Shown: positions 15,587-23,016 of the stretch, one piece after another
Layout of the letters: each line of letters starts with the position of its first letter
How positions within the stretch are numbered: position 1 is the stretch's first letter
Assembly (NCBI GenBank): GCA_016703605.1
Contig: JADJBU010000002.1
Span: forward strand, 434,001 to 498,000
DNA length: 64,000 nucleotides
Source of the DNA: Candidatus Villigracilis adiacens
GTDB lineage: Bacteria; Chloroflexota; Anaerolineae; Anaerolineales; Villigracilaceae
Reading direction: 5' to 3'
Program-made: the position numbers and the translations under genes
Notes under the pieces: generated by a model
The model's database searches: none
The model's input: the letters and a program-made list of their open reading frames with translations, nothing else
Told to the model about the DNA's origin: nothing

Positions 15587-15935
15587 ATTTCTTAAAGGGA
15601 ATGAACCATGAAGGTTGTGCGCGATTATCTGCTTTGATTGGTTTTGCCAGTCGTTCAGGATTGGCTAACAGCCATTCGTATTCATAGCCGTCTTTAGTTT
15701 CACAACCAACAATTTCCATAGTACCCACCAATACGCCAGTGGGGAAGTCGCCGGGGTTGGCTTTTATTTTTTCAAAGGCTTGTTCGGAACCGGGCGTGAG
15801 GCTGGCATAGATGTAGACTCGCCCGCGAATGTTGGTGCGCATGGTGCGGTATTCGATCTTTTTGATGCCGCGCAGGATCATTTCTGCATACGGCTGGCGG
15901 ATACTTAATGCGCGGTTTTGAACTGTGTCTTTCAT
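15585..15935 (-). CDS. ASCH-domain protein
   Basis: A 116-aa protein with an ASCH fold: ALSIRQPYAEMILRGIKKIEYRT at the N-terminus (the S-x-R-Q-P-x-A and K-x-x-E-x-R pattern), then RGRVYIYAS and TGVLVGTMEIVG. ASCH domains bind RNA or modified bases, and some hydrolyse modified nucleosides. The ATG overlaps the TGA stop of the upstream restriction-modification gene in an ATGA arrangement and has AAGGAG 5 nt upstream, so it is coupled to that gene. This supports a link to DNA modification or defence. The start at 15935 is firm. Confidence 0.85.
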   Translation of the reverse strand: MKDTVQNRALSIRQPYAEMILRGIKKIEYRTMRTNIRGRVYIYASLTPGSEQAFEKIKANPGDFPTGVLVGTMEIVGCETKDGYEYEWLLANPERLAKPIKADNRAQPSWFIPFKK

Positions 15936-16152
15936 GGCATCTCCTTTGTAATTTTCATGGTTTCCACTGAGACGGCGCAGACTTTCTTCAATAATTCGAT
16001 GACCTGCTCTTTGTAATCGGCGAAACGATAGGTGTTGAATTTCTCGGCGATGGTGGGGTCTTTGGGTTTCTTTTCTTTGTAGCGTTCCAAAATCCATTCC
16101 AGCGCGGAGTAGGTGCCGAGACGATAGTCCCACGCTTCGGCAGGGACGCCTT

Positions 16153-18222
16153 TTAGGGTGGTTTGTGAATCAATTTCGATCTGATGCCTTTTTCTTTGCG
16201 CGCAATCAGGCGGGTGGTGGGTAAGACTTCCGAAGTCTTTGAGACTTCGGAAGTCTGCAATGGATACGGCTCCACCGTCTCATAATTCAAATGCAATTCC
16301 ATGAGACGTTTTCCCCAGCCTGCCCACTTATGAAAATCTTCATAAAACGGAATTCTTGGAAATTCGCGTTTGAGGTTGATCTCGTATTTGGCGCGATAGG
16401 CGGGGTGATGCAGGACGGCGTAGACGTAGTGGAAAATATCTTCTTTGGTCAAGGATGAAGGATGAGTTATGAAGGATGAATCTTTTTTGCTCTTTTTTTC
16501 ATCCTTCATCCTTCCGTCTTCATACTTCCTTTTGAATTGCGCCAACGCCCAATCGGTGATGTTTTCGACGCGTTCAAGACCTGATGGATTAAGACCTGAC
16601 AGGTCTCCTGAGTCGTCTTGCCCGACCTGCGTCTTTTTCCGCGCAGTGGACTCGCCCGACTCAGGCGCAGATGAAGACCTGTCAGGTCTGGGGATGTAAC
16701 GATAGAGGGGGTAACAGGCAGAACCGCCAGCAGGCAACAAATCGGGGACTGAATCAATTGATAAAGCAAAGAAAGGTATAGCGGCTCCAAGTTTCAGCCA
16801 AATTACAGTATTTGTGTTTGGTTTGCCATCAGGAAAAATATCAGGTAGCCGATATTGCATTTCATTTAGTTGTTTACTGAAATACAAGTATCGTTTTACA
16901 AATGGGCGATATTGACATTGGACAATACGCTTCTTTTCAAAAGAGTACTCAATACCTTTAGCCAAATTTTGCTTAACAGCTCGTGACCATTTGATTTCTT
17001 GAGTCAATTGCGCAGCAACTTTAGTTTGTTCAGTTTTGCCGAAGTGCTTTTTTGTTTCACTGTTGTAAACATCAATCAAAAAACGAACTTTGTTTTCCAG
17101 GTTGCTTGGGTCAAAATCATATACCCATTCATCTCTTGACGTTACAACCCCAAGCGAAAAGAGATTAAAAATTGACTTTGGTTCTTTCAATGAGCCACTT
17201 AATTTTGCCTCTTTGGTAGCAAGAGGAATTAAATTATCCCAATCATTATCAGTTAGATTAAGCCAGTTATTGTTCTTATCGGGATGAATTCGCTCAAACT
17301 TAATCTCCGAGATTTTTGTCGAACGCAAATAATCCAGTTTTTCAGTTGCTAATTCCATTTCATCGCGGCGGGTATAAAAAATTTGCGCGGGTGTTTTCCC
17401 TTTCTTATCTGTTTTTATAAAGAAAGCAATCGCAACGCCCGTTTGAATTCCAAAGACATTATGTGTCGTCCCTGAAAGTTTTGGATTATTGCGAATGTTG
17501 CCCCCCAAATCCACGATGTAAATGTGGCTAAACTCATCCGCAACGATTTTGCGAAATCCATCGAATGTTTTTGAATCAAGAAATGAACTATTCGTGATGA
17601 AGGCGATAATCCCATTTTTATCAAGCCTGTCGCTTGCCCAGCGATAAAAGCGGGCGTACATGTCGTACACTTTTGTCTTTTGCGCCGTGCTTTCGTAAAT
17701 GTAGGTGTCTTTGATGCGTGCATCAATTTCAGGATATTCACGGTTCTTGTTGTTCTCGTTCTCATTGGCTTGATTGGCGTTATAAGGCGGATTACCAATC
17801 ACCAACATGATCGGCTTGGCGTTCTGCTTGGCAATGCGTTCCGAGTTCTCATCGGTCAAGCCGAAGAAGTTCATCTGCTTGCCGGTATGCTCGAAGCCCA
17901 TGTTGTCGAGCGTGTCCACAAAGCAGATATTCTCGAACTCGTTGAACTTGCCGGTCTTCTGCTTGTAGGTATATTCAATGTTCAAGTTGGCAATGTAATA
18001 CGGCAGGATCGAAACTTCATTGCAATGCAGTTCATGGTCGTACTTGTATTCCAATTGGTTGGCGGGCAGGTATTCGATCAACTCAGTGATGAACGTGCCT
18101 GTGCCTGTGGCGGGGTCAAGAATCTCCACGCCTTTATCGCCCAGGGTCTTGCCGAAATGCTTGTAGGTCAAATGATCGGCGCTTTCGATCATAAAACGCA
18201 CGATCTCATCCGGCGTGTACAC
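16153..18222 (-). CDS. Adenine-specific methyltransferase part of the split type ISP-like enzyme
   Basis: The largest open piece (689 aa) holds the N6-adenine methyltransferase. Motif I is ILDPATGTGTFITEL and motif IV is VIGNPPYNANQ (NPPY). Downstream residues form the target-recognition part. It begins at MYTPDEIVRFMIES, which in the intact family lies mid-protein and not at a start. The C-terminus (RSKLIHKPP) is frameshifted; the true C-terminal 75 residues continue in another frame to 15936. The segment PRPDRSSSAPESGES…LSGLNPSGLE is encoded by a palindrome-bounded insert (16592-16689), and KKSKKDSSFITHPSS by a word-like insert (16446-16530). Confidence 0.75.
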   Translation of the reverse strand: MYTPDEIVRFMIESADHLTYKHFGKTLGDKGVEILDPATGTGTFITELIEYLPANQLEYKYDHELHCNEVSILPYYIANLNIEYTYKQKTGKFNEFENICFVDTLDNMGFEHTGKQMNFFGLTDENSERIAKQNAKPIMLVIGNPPYNANQANENENNKNREYPEIDARIKDTYIYESTAQKTKVYDMYARFYRWASDRLDKNGIIAFITNSSFLDSKTFDGFRKIVADEFSHIYIVDLGGNIRNNPKLSGTTHNVFGIQTGVAIAFFIKTDKKGKTPAQIFYTRRDEMELATEKLDYLRSTKISEIKFERIHPDKNNNWLNLTDNDWDNLIPLATKEAKLSGSLKEPKSIFNLFSLGVVTSRDEWVYDFDPSNLENKVRFLIDVYNSETKKHFGKTEQTKVAAQLTQEIKWSRAVKQNLAKGIEYSFEKKRIVQCQYRPFVKRYLYFSKQLNEMQYRLPDIFPDGKPNTNTVIWLKLGAAIPFFALSIDSVPDLLPAGGSACYPLYRYIPRPDRSSSAPESGESTARKKTQVGQDDSGDLSGLNPSGLERVENITDWALAQFKRKYEDGRMKDEKKSKKDSSFITHPSSLTKEDIFHYVYAVLHHPAYRAKYEINLKREFPRIPFYEDFHKWAGWGKRLMELHLNYETVEPYPLQTSEVSKTSEVLPTTRLIARKEKGIRSKLIHKPP
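16224..16256. repeat. Double palindrome inside the restriction-modification gene
   Basis: AGACTTCCGAAGTCT (16224-16238) and AGACTTCGGAAGTCT (16242-16256) stand side by side; each is self-complementary. They encode QTSEVSKTSEV near the C-terminus of the methyltransferase piece. Confidence 0.7.
16592..16689. repeat. 98-bp insert bounded by AGACCTGNCAGGTCT palindromes
   Basis: AGACCTGACAGGTCT (16592-16606) and AGACCTGTCAGGTCT (16675-16689) bracket a segment with a further CCTGAGTCG / CGACTCAGG pair. It is translated in frame. The same bounding palindrome recurs at 21637, 22988, 62687 and 62769. Confidence 0.7.
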
Positions 18223-18770
18223 AATGCCGAGTCTGTCCGCCGCTTTGGGGTTATAGGCTTTATAAAACTTTCGTACAACGCCTTCAAGAACTTCTGCTTT
18301 TCATGATGGTCATGGATCTGCGAAGCGCGCGCATTGATGGTCTCGTAATAGGGTTTGATGCGCGCCAGAATATTTTTCTTGGTATCGCCCTTGTAGAACG
18401 TCCCCGATACTTCCGCCAGTTTGTGCGCGATCACATTCTCGCGGTGAAATTCCGCTTCATCGAACACGCGCATAAAGATATCTTCCGTCAACACATGCTG
18501 AATGATCATCTCGCGCACGTCTGCCAGCTCGATCTTCGGGTTGATGGCTTTCTTCGCCAACTCCAAAAATTGATTCAACGCCTCGCTGAACGACTGATTA
18601 CTGCTCACTTGCTCACTGATCACTGCCCTCAGCACCTCCGCGAGTCCGCCCACTTCCGCGCTGAATAGCTCAATGGCTTTATGGAATTCGGAAACTTCCT
18701 TCGGCTCATAGCCTACGAAGCGGCTGAGCAAGGCATCCAAACTTTTTGCGTCGCTGAAAGCGGCTTCCAA
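18189..18770 (-). CDS. Middle fragment of the split type ISP-like enzyme
   Basis: A 193-aa open piece covering the helical linker between nuclease and methyltransferase (AKSLDALLSRFVGYEP, REMIIQHVLTEDIFMRVFDE, EKQKFLKALYESF). It ends in an out-of-frame tail (KPITPKRRTDS…) caused by loss of one T near 18265; the correct frame joins the methyltransferase piece. Its apparent start at 18770 is also an artefact of the upstream break. The bases at 18595-18625 have the word-like repeat style (TGATTACTGCTCACTTGCTCACTGATCACTG), encoding part of VISEQVSSNQS. Confidence 0.6.
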   Translation of the reverse strand: MEAAFSDAKSLDALLSRFVGYEPKEVSEFHKAIELFSAEVGGLAEVLRAVISEQVSSNQSFSEALNQFLELAKKAINPKIELADVREMIIQHVLTEDIFMRVFDEAEFHRENVIAHKLAEVSGTFYKGDTKKNILARIKPYYETINARASQIHDHHEKQKFLKALYESFIKPITPKRRTDSALCTRRMRSCVL

Positions 18771-19132
18771 ATCCGCTCGCCGCCCTGGTACAAAATCGCT
18801 GTGTTCGTATCTTCAAACAAAATATTGAAATTCGGGTAGCCCTTGTTAAACTTGGCTTTGATCTCGGCTTCGATGTCGTCCTTCTCGTCTTTGCTTTCCC
18901 AATAGCCCCAATCCTGCCGTAAGGCATCCTTCAACACGCCGTCCGGTCGAATGCGCGTGCCCTTCTTCGATTCCATTTCCACTTCGGCGACCACCACCAG
19001 TCCCTTGGCGCGGGCGTACTGTTCCAACAGATCCTGAAACGGCTTGCGCAGCGACGACTCATTGCTCGCCCCGCTGTAGCGTTTGATCTTTTCCACTTCC
19101 GCATAATATCGTTGAATGATCTGAATGGACAT
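18713..19132 (-). CDS. N-terminal nuclease fragment of the split type ISP-like enzyme
   Basis: A 139-aa piece carrying the true start (MSIQIIQRYYAEVEKIKRYSG). Residues about 62-85 (RIRPDGVLKDALRQDWGYWESKDEK) give a D…E-x-K arrangement consistent with a PD-(D/E)XK nuclease. The last 15 residues (PLSATQKVW…) are out of frame after a break near 18767. A TATAAT box lies upstream at about 19162-19167 on the minus strand with a short leader. Confidence 0.65.
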   Translation of the reverse strand: MSIQIIQRYYAEVEKIKRYSGASNESSLRKPFQDLLEQYARAKGLVVVAEVEMESKKGTRIRPDGVLKDALRQDWGYWESKDEKDDIEAEIKAKFNKGYPNFNILFEDTNTAILYQGGERIWKPLSATQKVWMPCSAAS

Positions 19133-19223
19133 GCGACACCCTTAAATCCTTTGTCCGCCCATTATAGCAAACAAAAAGAGCCGGGCAGTGCCAGACTCTT
19201 TTCTCGTTACGTGTTACTTGTTC

Positions 19224-19703
19224 TTAGTCCAGCAGGTCTGCCGGAATGTTGCCGCCATTGGCAGCGATCTGGCGCAAGACTTCCTTGTGCAGCCAGACGT
19301 TCATGCGAGCAGAGTCGCTCATCTGATCAGCAGGGCAGTTAAGTTCTTTTGCCAGTTCTTCGCGGGCCTCGCGGCTGCTATCGAGTTCAAGCAGTTTGAG
19401 CAGGTCCACAATGGAAACCTTCCAGTTGAGTTCCTTGCCCTTGGCTTTTTCCTCAAGCTGGGCAACCACGTCCACCTCTGAGATGGCTTTGGGGGCGGGG
19501 GCAGCCTTTTCGCCGAGGGAATGTTCCTTCGACGCGGATTCGCGCATCCCAACTCCGGCGGTGCCCGCCATCGAAGCGGATTTGGCGGCAGGGGCGGCAG
19601 GTTTCGCGGCGGGCGCGGCGGGTTTTGCCGCAGCAGGAGCGGCTGCCTCCTCCTCCTTCTTTTTGATACCGAGCTTTTCGAGGATTTTACTAAAGAGACC
19701 CAT
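19224..19703 (-). CDS. DUF3597 domain protein with Ala/Pro-rich linker
   Basis: A 159-aa protein. Residues 1-17 form a basic helix (MGLFSKILEKLGIKKKE), residues about 20-45 are an Ala/Pro/Lys-rich linker with AAKPAAPAAK repeats, and the C-terminal half (ELNWKVSIVDLLKLLELDSS … DSARMNVWLHKEVLRQIAANGG) matches DUF3597. DUF3597 occurs in small proteins, sometimes beside LysM domains; its role is unknown. AAAGGA lies upstream of the start. It is a single-gene unit, with word-like repeat DNA just after the stop. Confidence 0.85.
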   Translation of the reverse strand: MGLFSKILEKLGIKKKEEEAAAPAAAKPAAPAAKPAAPAAKSASMAGTAGVGMRESASKEHSLGEKAAPAPKAISEVDVVAQLEEKAKGKELNWKVSIVDLLKLLELDSSREAREELAKELNCPADQMSDSARMNVWLHKEVLRQIAANGGNIPADLLD

Positions 19704-19846
19704 GACAAATATTCCTTTCGATGATTTGGAGTATCAGGTTTCGATCTGCCTGTTGATTGAATTATACAACCTTAAGACAGCCGCCGTATTAACGAAACAT
19801 CAATATTTTGAGGGCTTTCAGGCGCGCGTAATTTTTTTTCATCGAA

Positions 19847-19852
19847 TATAAT
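19847..19852 (+). promoter_or_regulatory. TATAAT -10 box 6 nt before the start codon
   Basis: A perfect TATAAT ends 6 nt before the ATG at 19859, placing the expected transcription start on the start codon. No ribosome binding site is present. No clear -35 was found. Confidence 0.55.
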
Positions 19853-19858
19853 CCGCGC

Positions 19859-20674
19859 ATGGAAAAACAAAACAAGCCATTCTGGACGCGCGACTCTTCC
19901 ATACTGCTGGGCGGTTTCTTCGCCGCCATTTTTCTGATCGTCTACATATGGTGGCCGCTCGCGGAGGAATATCTCGCCTATGTCGATTGGAACGGCGCAT
20001 GGTGGCGTTATATCGACTGGCTGCTGATCGGCATCTTTCTCTTCATGTCCGTCACCATCGTGGCGCGCGCCAACCTCAAGACCGACCTGCTGATCGTCTT
20101 TGTCGGCATCTGCGGCGGGCTGGCAATCGAAAGCTGGGGCACGCAGACCAACCTCTGGCATTACTACACCGCCGAACGTCCGCCCCTGTGGATCATCCCC
20201 GCCTGGCCCATTGCGTCATTGTCCATTGACCGCATTACCCGGGCAATGGATTGGATCATCCAACGGATCGAGGATCGCGCAGGCGAGCCCATTCACCATT
20301 CCCTATTCCCTTATCTCTATTGGACCGTCTTCGCCTCCTTCCTGACCCTGATGCTGGTCTTCGTTTCCCCGACCTTCGACAAATCCTATACCCTGCTCTC
20401 GCTGGCGTTGTGCGTCCTGCTCGTCCTCACGCCAACAGACCACCGCCTCGCTTTGTTGACCTTTATCGCCGGGTCGGGGCTGGGCTATTTCCTCGAACTG
20501 TGGGGAACCACCCGCCAATGCTGGACGTATTACACCTTCGAAACGCCGCCTTTCTTTGCCGTGCTGGCGCATGGCATGGCGGCAGTCGCATTCTGGCGGA
20601 CGGGGCTGCTGGTGAAGATGGCGGGGGAGAAGATCGGATGGAGTGGAAATTGGAAAGTGGAAAATTACGAGTAA
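19859..20674 (+). CDS. Multi-pass membrane protein with internal duplication
   Basis: A 271-aa protein with about seven or eight hydrophobic helices, family not recognised. It contains two copies of one motif: ESWGTQTNLWHYYTAERPP (91-109) and ELWGTTRQCWTYYTFETPP (213-231). The common pattern is E-x-W-G-T-x3-x-W-x-Y-Y-T-x-E-x-P-P at a 122-residue spacing, each after a Gly-rich helix. This points to an ancient duplication and a paired, membrane-embedded site. The final residues (WSGNWKVENYE) are encoded by word-like repeat DNA that runs past the stop. The transcript is probably leaderless. Confidence 0.7.
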   Translation: MEKQNKPFWTRDSSILLGGFFAAIFLIVYIWWPLAEEYLAYVDWNGAWWRYIDWLLIGIFLFMSVTIVARANLKTDLLIVFVGICGGLAIESWGTQTNLWHYYTAERPPLWIIPAWPIASLSIDRITRAMDWIIQRIEDRAGEPIHHSLFPYLYWTVFASFLTLMLVFVSPTFDKSYTLLSLALCVLLVLTPTDHRLALLTFIAGSGLGYFLELWGTTRQCWTYYTFETPPFFAVLAHGMAAVAFWRTGLLVKMAGEKIGWSGNWKVENYE

Positions 20675-20748
20675 CGAGTGACAAGGGGCGACACGAAGGT
20701 TTCGGGGGAGGAAAGGTCTCAGAAAGCTGAATCCGTTCGGGGGGGGCG

Positions 20749-20893
20749 CGGCTTTCTTAAGGTCGGCAGTTCTTGAACACGGATGTCTCAAAAATGGCGA
20801 AAGAACGCGAAATCTTTTTTCTTTCGCGCAAATTCGTCGAATTCGCGTTTTTCGCGTTGAGATTTTTGGGCTTTAAGAAAGCCCTGGGGCGGG
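20749..20893. repeat. Nested inverted repeats upstream of tetR
   Basis: GGCTTTCTTAAGG (about 20751) is mirrored by CTTTAAGAAAGCC (about 20873). Inside, GAAAGAACGCGAAATC and AATTCGCGTTTTTCGCG form another loose pair. The 20675-20903 stretch holds no gene. Confidence 0.5.
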
Positions 20894-20903
20894 GGGAATC
20901 CTC

Positions 20904-20931
20904 TTGACGGGCGGGGGAATCGTCCTATAAT
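20904..20931 (+). promoter_or_regulatory. tetR promoter
   Basis: TTGACG (20904-20909), a 16-bp spacer and perfect TATAAT (20926-20931) give a strong sigma-70-type promoter. The predicted start near 20938 falls in the first operator copy. Confidence 0.75.
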
Positions 20932-20932
20932 G

Positions 20933-20978
20933 TGACCAGTCGGTCATATGACCGATCAGTCATATGACCTGGAGGTCA
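20933..20978 (+). promoter_or_regulatory. Three tandem TetR operators, 16-bp period
   Basis: TGACCAGTCGGTCA (20933-20946), TGACCGATCAGTCA (20949-20962) and TGACCTGGAGGTCA (20965-20978) are each TGACC-N4-RGTCA and are separated by TA. The array spans from just after the -10 box to the ribosome binding site, and the third copy contains GGAGGT. Binding would block both transcription and the translation start region. Confidence 0.75.
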
Positions 20979-20981
20979 CAT

Positions 20982-21644
20982 TTGCCCAAGCAGACATTCC
21001 TCAATCTACCCGAAGAAAAACGCCTGGCAGTGGTCAATGCCGCGGTTGACGAATTTGCCGACTACGGTTTCGAAGCGGCATCCATCAACCGCATTGTCGC
21101 CGCCAGCGGCATCTCGAAGGGCAGTTTCTATCAGTATTTCACCGACAAACTGGACGTCTTCAATCACCTGCTCGACGTGATCGCGCAGGAGAAGACCGAG
21201 TTCTTCAAAGACAGGCACCCGCCGGGCGCAAACCTCGATACGTTTCAATACTTCCGCTGGATGATCAAGGCGGGCATGGAGTTCAACACCGCCAACCCGC
21301 GTTTAATGCAGGCGGTCAGCCGCGTGCTGCTGGGCGAAGGGCTGTATTACGGCAGAAACTTCGAAGACCAGCGCTTGAAATCTACAAACGCCATGCGGAT
21401 GATGCTCCAGCAAGCCATCAAAAGCGGCGAAGTGGACCCCAGCGTGGACGTGGACCTGGCGGTGATGATCATGGAAACGTGGAGCAACGCGATCAGTTCG
21501 TATATTTTGAACGAAGGCATGAAGCAAAAGGACATCATGAAGTGGGTGCGCTCCGCAAGGACACAGGAGAAGATCGACAAACTGCTGTATGTGATGGAAT
21601 ACGGTTTGCGCAAGACCGAATCGGAATTTATCAGTCAGACCTGA
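20982..21644 (+). CDS. TetR/AcrR-family regulator
   Basis: A 220-aa one-component repressor. The N-terminal HTH reads AVDEFADYGFEAASINRIVAASGISKGSFYQYFTDK, followed by a helical ligand-binding domain. I choose TTG 20982 because GGAGGT lies 5 nt before it and the product then begins PKQTFLNLPEEKR, usual for the family; the alternative ATG at 20964 lies in the operator array and has no ribosome binding site. It should repress its own promoter and the efflux-like operon that follows. Its stop codon lies inside a perfect 34-bp palindrome (21637-21670), which may reduce read-through into the permease gene. Confidence 0.92.
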   Translation: MPKQTFLNLPEEKRLAVVNAAVDEFADYGFEAASINRIVAASGISKGSFYQYFTDKLDVFNHLLDVIAQEKTEFFKDRHPPGANLDTFQYFRWMIKAGMEFNTANPRLMQAVSRVLLGEGLYYGRNFEDQRLKSTNAMRMMLQQAIKSGEVDPSVDVDLAVMIMETWSNAISSYILNEGMKQKDIMKWVRSARTQEKIDKLLYVMEYGLRKTESEFISQT

Positions 21645-21670
21645 CAGGTTTTTAAAAACCTGTCAGGTCT
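21637..21670. repeat. Perfect 34-bp palindrome at the tetR stop
   Basis: Arms AGACCTGACAGGTTTTT and AAAAACCTGTCAGGTCT are exactly complementary. The tetR TGA stop (21642-21644) lies in the left arm. Same family as 16592, 16675, 22988 and the pair around 62687-62783. Confidence 0.85.
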
Positions 21671-21688
21671 CAGGAAAGGAATAAAATC

Positions 21689-22918
21689 ATGACCTTATAC
21701 CTGCGCCTCGCATGGCGCAATGTCTGGAGGCAGCGCCGCCGCACATTTTTGATCGCCATCGGCATGGGGGTGACCATGTCCCTGCTGGTGTTCTATGACG
21801 GGCTGATTGGCGGCTTCGAGCAGGCGATCTACGGCAACGCCATTCAATTGTTGGGCGGCAATATTCAAGTCCATGCGCCGGGGTACGGCGACAAAGCCGG
21901 GCGCAAACCGCTGCTGCCCTTGGACGATCCCGATGCGGTGGTGCGGGCGGCGGAGGCGCATCCCGACGTGGTTGTCGCGTCGAAGCGCATCGTCACCGGC
22001 GGGTTGGTGACGAACCGCGAAGGCGCGTTTGCGGTATCCATCGTCGGCGTGGAGACGGACAAGGAGGGGCAAATCACGCCGGTTTCGGAGAACATCTCCA
22101 GCGGGCGTTATCTCCTGCCGGACGACGGCGATGTGATCGTCATCGGGCGCGGGCTGGCGAACGCCATGGAGATCGAAGTGGGCGACCGCATCACGCTGGT
22201 GGGCAACTCGACACACGAGCAGACCCGTCAGCGCACGATGACCGTGATCGGCATCTACGATGTGGGCGTGCCTTCGGTGGAAAAGGGAACGATCTACGTC
22301 TCGCTTGCCGAAGCGCAGAGTCTCTTCGGGCTTGACGGGCAGGTGACGGAAATCGTCGTTTCGTTGAAACAGATCGGCTTGGAACCCGGCGTGATGGACG
22401 CCATTGAAACATCCGCGCCCGGTTACGAAATCGAAAGTTGGGAGACGAGCATCCCCGACCTGAAAAAGACAATGGATATGAAGACCGGCGTAATGGGCGT
22501 CTTCGGCGTGTTCATGCTCGGCATTGCCGCCATCGGCATTTTGAACCTGCTGATGATGGCGGTCTTCGAACGCACGCGCGAGATCGGCATCGTCGGCGCG
22601 CTCGGCTTGAAGCCGCGAGAGATCACCCTCCTGTTTTTGCTGGAGGGGATTCTCATCGGCTTGCTGGGCGCGGCGTTCGGCGCGGCATTGGGCACGGCAA
22701 TCAACGGCATCCTCGGCGTCTACGGTTTGGATTACTCCCAATTCGCCGACCTGACCGAATACACGGCGCTCATCAGCGGGAGCATTTATCCGCAGCTGGT
22801 CCCGTTGAAGGTTTTCCAGCACGCCGTAACAGTGGCGGTTATTTCCGCGCTGGCGGCGTTGTATCCCGCCATCGAAGCGTCGCGCCGCGAACCGGCGGAA
22901 GCGCTGCATTATGTGTAG
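21689..22918 (+). CDS. ABC transporter permease, FtsX/MacB type (first)
   Basis: A 409-aa permease of the MacB/LolE type with four membrane helices: one at the N-terminus (FLIAIGMGVTMSLLVFYDGL) and three at the C-terminus. Between them is an extracytoplasmic MacB_PCD domain (about residues 40-240). The FtsX core shows AIGILNLLMMAVFERTREIGIVGALGLKPREI. It is first in the row after tetR and probably pairs with the second permease at 23017 and the ATPase at 24421. Such systems move lipoproteins, peptides or drugs through conformational coupling. Confidence 0.9.
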   Translation: MTLYLRLAWRNVWRQRRRTFLIAIGMGVTMSLLVFYDGLIGGFEQAIYGNAIQLLGGNIQVHAPGYGDKAGRKPLLPLDDPDAVVRAAEAHPDVVVASKRIVTGGLVTNREGAFAVSIVGVETDKEGQITPVSENISSGRYLLPDDGDVIVIGRGLANAMEIEVGDRITLVGNSTHEQTRQRTMTVIGIYDVGVPSVEKGTIYVSLAEAQSLFGLDGQVTEIVVSLKQIGLEPGVMDAIETSAPGYEIESWETSIPDLKKTMDMKTGVMGVFGVFMLGIAAIGILNLLMMAVFERTREIGIVGALGLKPREITLLFLLEGILIGLLGAAFGAALGTAINGILGVYGLDYSQFADLTEYTALISGSIYPQLVPLKVFQHAVTVAVISALAALYPAIEASRREPAEALHYV

Positions 22919-22987
22919 CACAAACCGGCTCAACAGGCGTTCTCAAGGAGCACTACGTTATCGGGCGTTAGAGATCGCGCTCCTATG

Positions 22988-23002
22988 AGACCTGTCAGGT
23001 TT
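22988..23002. repeat. AGACCTGTCAGGTTT half element
   Basis: One arm of the 34-bp palindrome family lies 14 nt before the second permease start. It has no matching partner nearby. Confidence 0.6.
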
Positions 23003-23016
23003 GGAGAACAATAATT

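Larger units (their letters stand above)
15932..19132 (-). pseudogene. Fused nuclease-adenine methyltransferase (type ISP-like), frameshifted
   Basis: One gene of about 1,065 codons is split into four pieces by three apparent single-base deletions. The break at about 18767 lies in the GERIW…EAAFSDAKS region. The break at about 18265 lies in ESF[Y]KAYNPKAADRLGIVYTPDE, where a T run has lost one base. The break at about 16180 lies in KEKGI…EIDSQTTLKGVPAEAWDYRLG. Restoring one base at each site rebuilds a protein resembling type ISP / type II fused restriction-methyltransferases. The tail, in the third frame, ends at TGA 15932-15934 and overlaps the ASCH start. Either this is a recent pseudogene or the breaks are sequencing errors; the pieces remain otherwise well conserved. 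Several in-frame repeat inserts are present. Confidence 0.8.

Noticed and set aside
20964..21644. ATG at 20964 as the tetR start
   Set aside because: It lies within the operator array without an RBS, while TTG 20982 has GGAGGT 5 nt upstream and gives the usual family N-terminus.
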